Assembly: GCA_964393275.1 (NCBI GenBank)
Contig: CAYMTA010000003.1
Location: 76,879 to 140,878 of the forward strand
DNA length: 64,000 nt
Source: SLRI01 sp964393275
Lineage (GTDB): Bacteria; Pseudomonadota; Alphaproteobacteria; Geminicoccales; Geminicoccaceae
Direction of reading: 5' to 3'
Part shown: positions 63,800 to 64,000 of the stretch, in pieces
Position numbering within the stretch: position 1 is the first letter of the stretch
Layout of the letters: each line of letters begins with the position of its first letter
Position numbers and translations under genes: made by a program
The notes under the pieces: generated by a model
Seen by the model: the letters and a program-made list of their open reading frames with translations, nothing else
What the model was told of the DNA's origin: nothing
Databases searched by the model: none

Positions 63800-64000
63800 T
63801 GCCCTCCGCTCCGTTGGCGGCGAGGCCATCGAGCACGTCGCCGATCGCCATGCCGATCTCCTCGAACTCGGCCTGGCCGAAGCCGCGCGTGGTGCCGGCC
63901 GGGGTGCCGAGCCGGATGCCCGAGGTGATCGAAGGCTTCTCCGGATCGAACGGCACGCCGTTCTTGTTGCAGGTGATCCCGGCCCGCTCCAGCGACTGCT
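63732..64000 (-). CDS. glyA: serine hydroxymethyltransferase (partial, C-terminal end)
   Basis: The last 89 codons of GlyA, which interconverts serine and glycine with tetrahydrofolate. The conserved C-terminal segments are present: ITCNKNGVPFDPEKPSITSG and RLGTPAGTTRGFGQAEF. The remainder of the gene lies beyond the right edge. Its stop is downstream of the start of the SNase-like gene on the same strand. Confidence 0.93.
   Translation of the reverse strand, partial: QSLERAGITCNKNGVPFDPEKPSITSGIRLGTPAGTTRGFGQAEFEEIGMAIGDVLDGLAANGAEGNGEVEAAVGGRVATLCRRFPIY

Overview
The window is GC-rich, densely packed bacterial DNA with short intergenic gaps, many ATGA/GTGA stop-start overlaps and very long spurious antisense frames. 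The gene content points to an aerobic or microaerobic heterotrophic alphaproteobacterium, probably near the Rhodospirillales or Geminicoccales. The evidence is a cbb3 oxidase assembly set with FNR/FixK boxes, a frcBCA/frcR fructose system, an Entner-Doudoroff operon, a mesaconyl-CoA hydratase (ethylmalonyl-CoA pathway), TamA/TamB and argD-argF-hslO. The order-level placement is inference.

Layout: 1-7.03 kb is respiration: the 5' part of ccoN, a DUF2189 membrane protein with a small partner, and the ccoG-fixH-ccoI assembly operon. 7.1-11.5 kb is translation: thrS-infC plus an M24 aminopeptidase. 11.7-15.0 kb is a TRAP transporter (dctPQM) translationally coupled to trmO. 15.1-20.8 kb is accessory: an alcohol dehydrogenase with its own FNR-like box, two adjacent tandem-repeat arrays (about 21 bp and about 32 bp periods), a secreted CAP/SH3 protein flanked by an imperfect direct repeat, a frameshifted antitoxin remnant, a NIPSNAP protein, a ChaA-type antiporter and the collapsed relic of a second TRAP operon. 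A DUF1254/DUF1214 protein follows.

22.6-32.1 kb is a sugar module. FrcBCA imports fructose or a similar sugar, the ROK protein FrcR is the likely repressor, and the kinase, Zwf, Edd and Eda feed the sugar into the Entner-Doudoroff pathway; no lactonase gene is present here. 32.1-42.7 kb holds a repeat-motif secreted protein, a cobalamin-riboswitch unit (small unknown gene plus cobW), small-molecule transporters, a CheY-like regulator, bfr/bfd iron storage, an AmpG-like permease and a Wza-type export lipoprotein with a beta-barrel protein. 43.2-54.9 kb is envelope: a metallophosphatase, galE, an MscS channel, tamA-tamB and an ABC-2 permease.

55.0-60.5 kb is a tight plus-strand run: argD, argF, hslO, a lipoprotein, a class III aminotransferase and an AlkB homologue. 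The right end has mesaconyl-CoA hydratase (convergent), a small secreted protein, a protein with an internal signal peptide, a secreted SNase-like protein and the 3' end of glyA. The least explained part is 16.2-18.8 kb: palindromic repeat arrays in front of an unusual secreted CAP protein, in DNA that looks rearranged.
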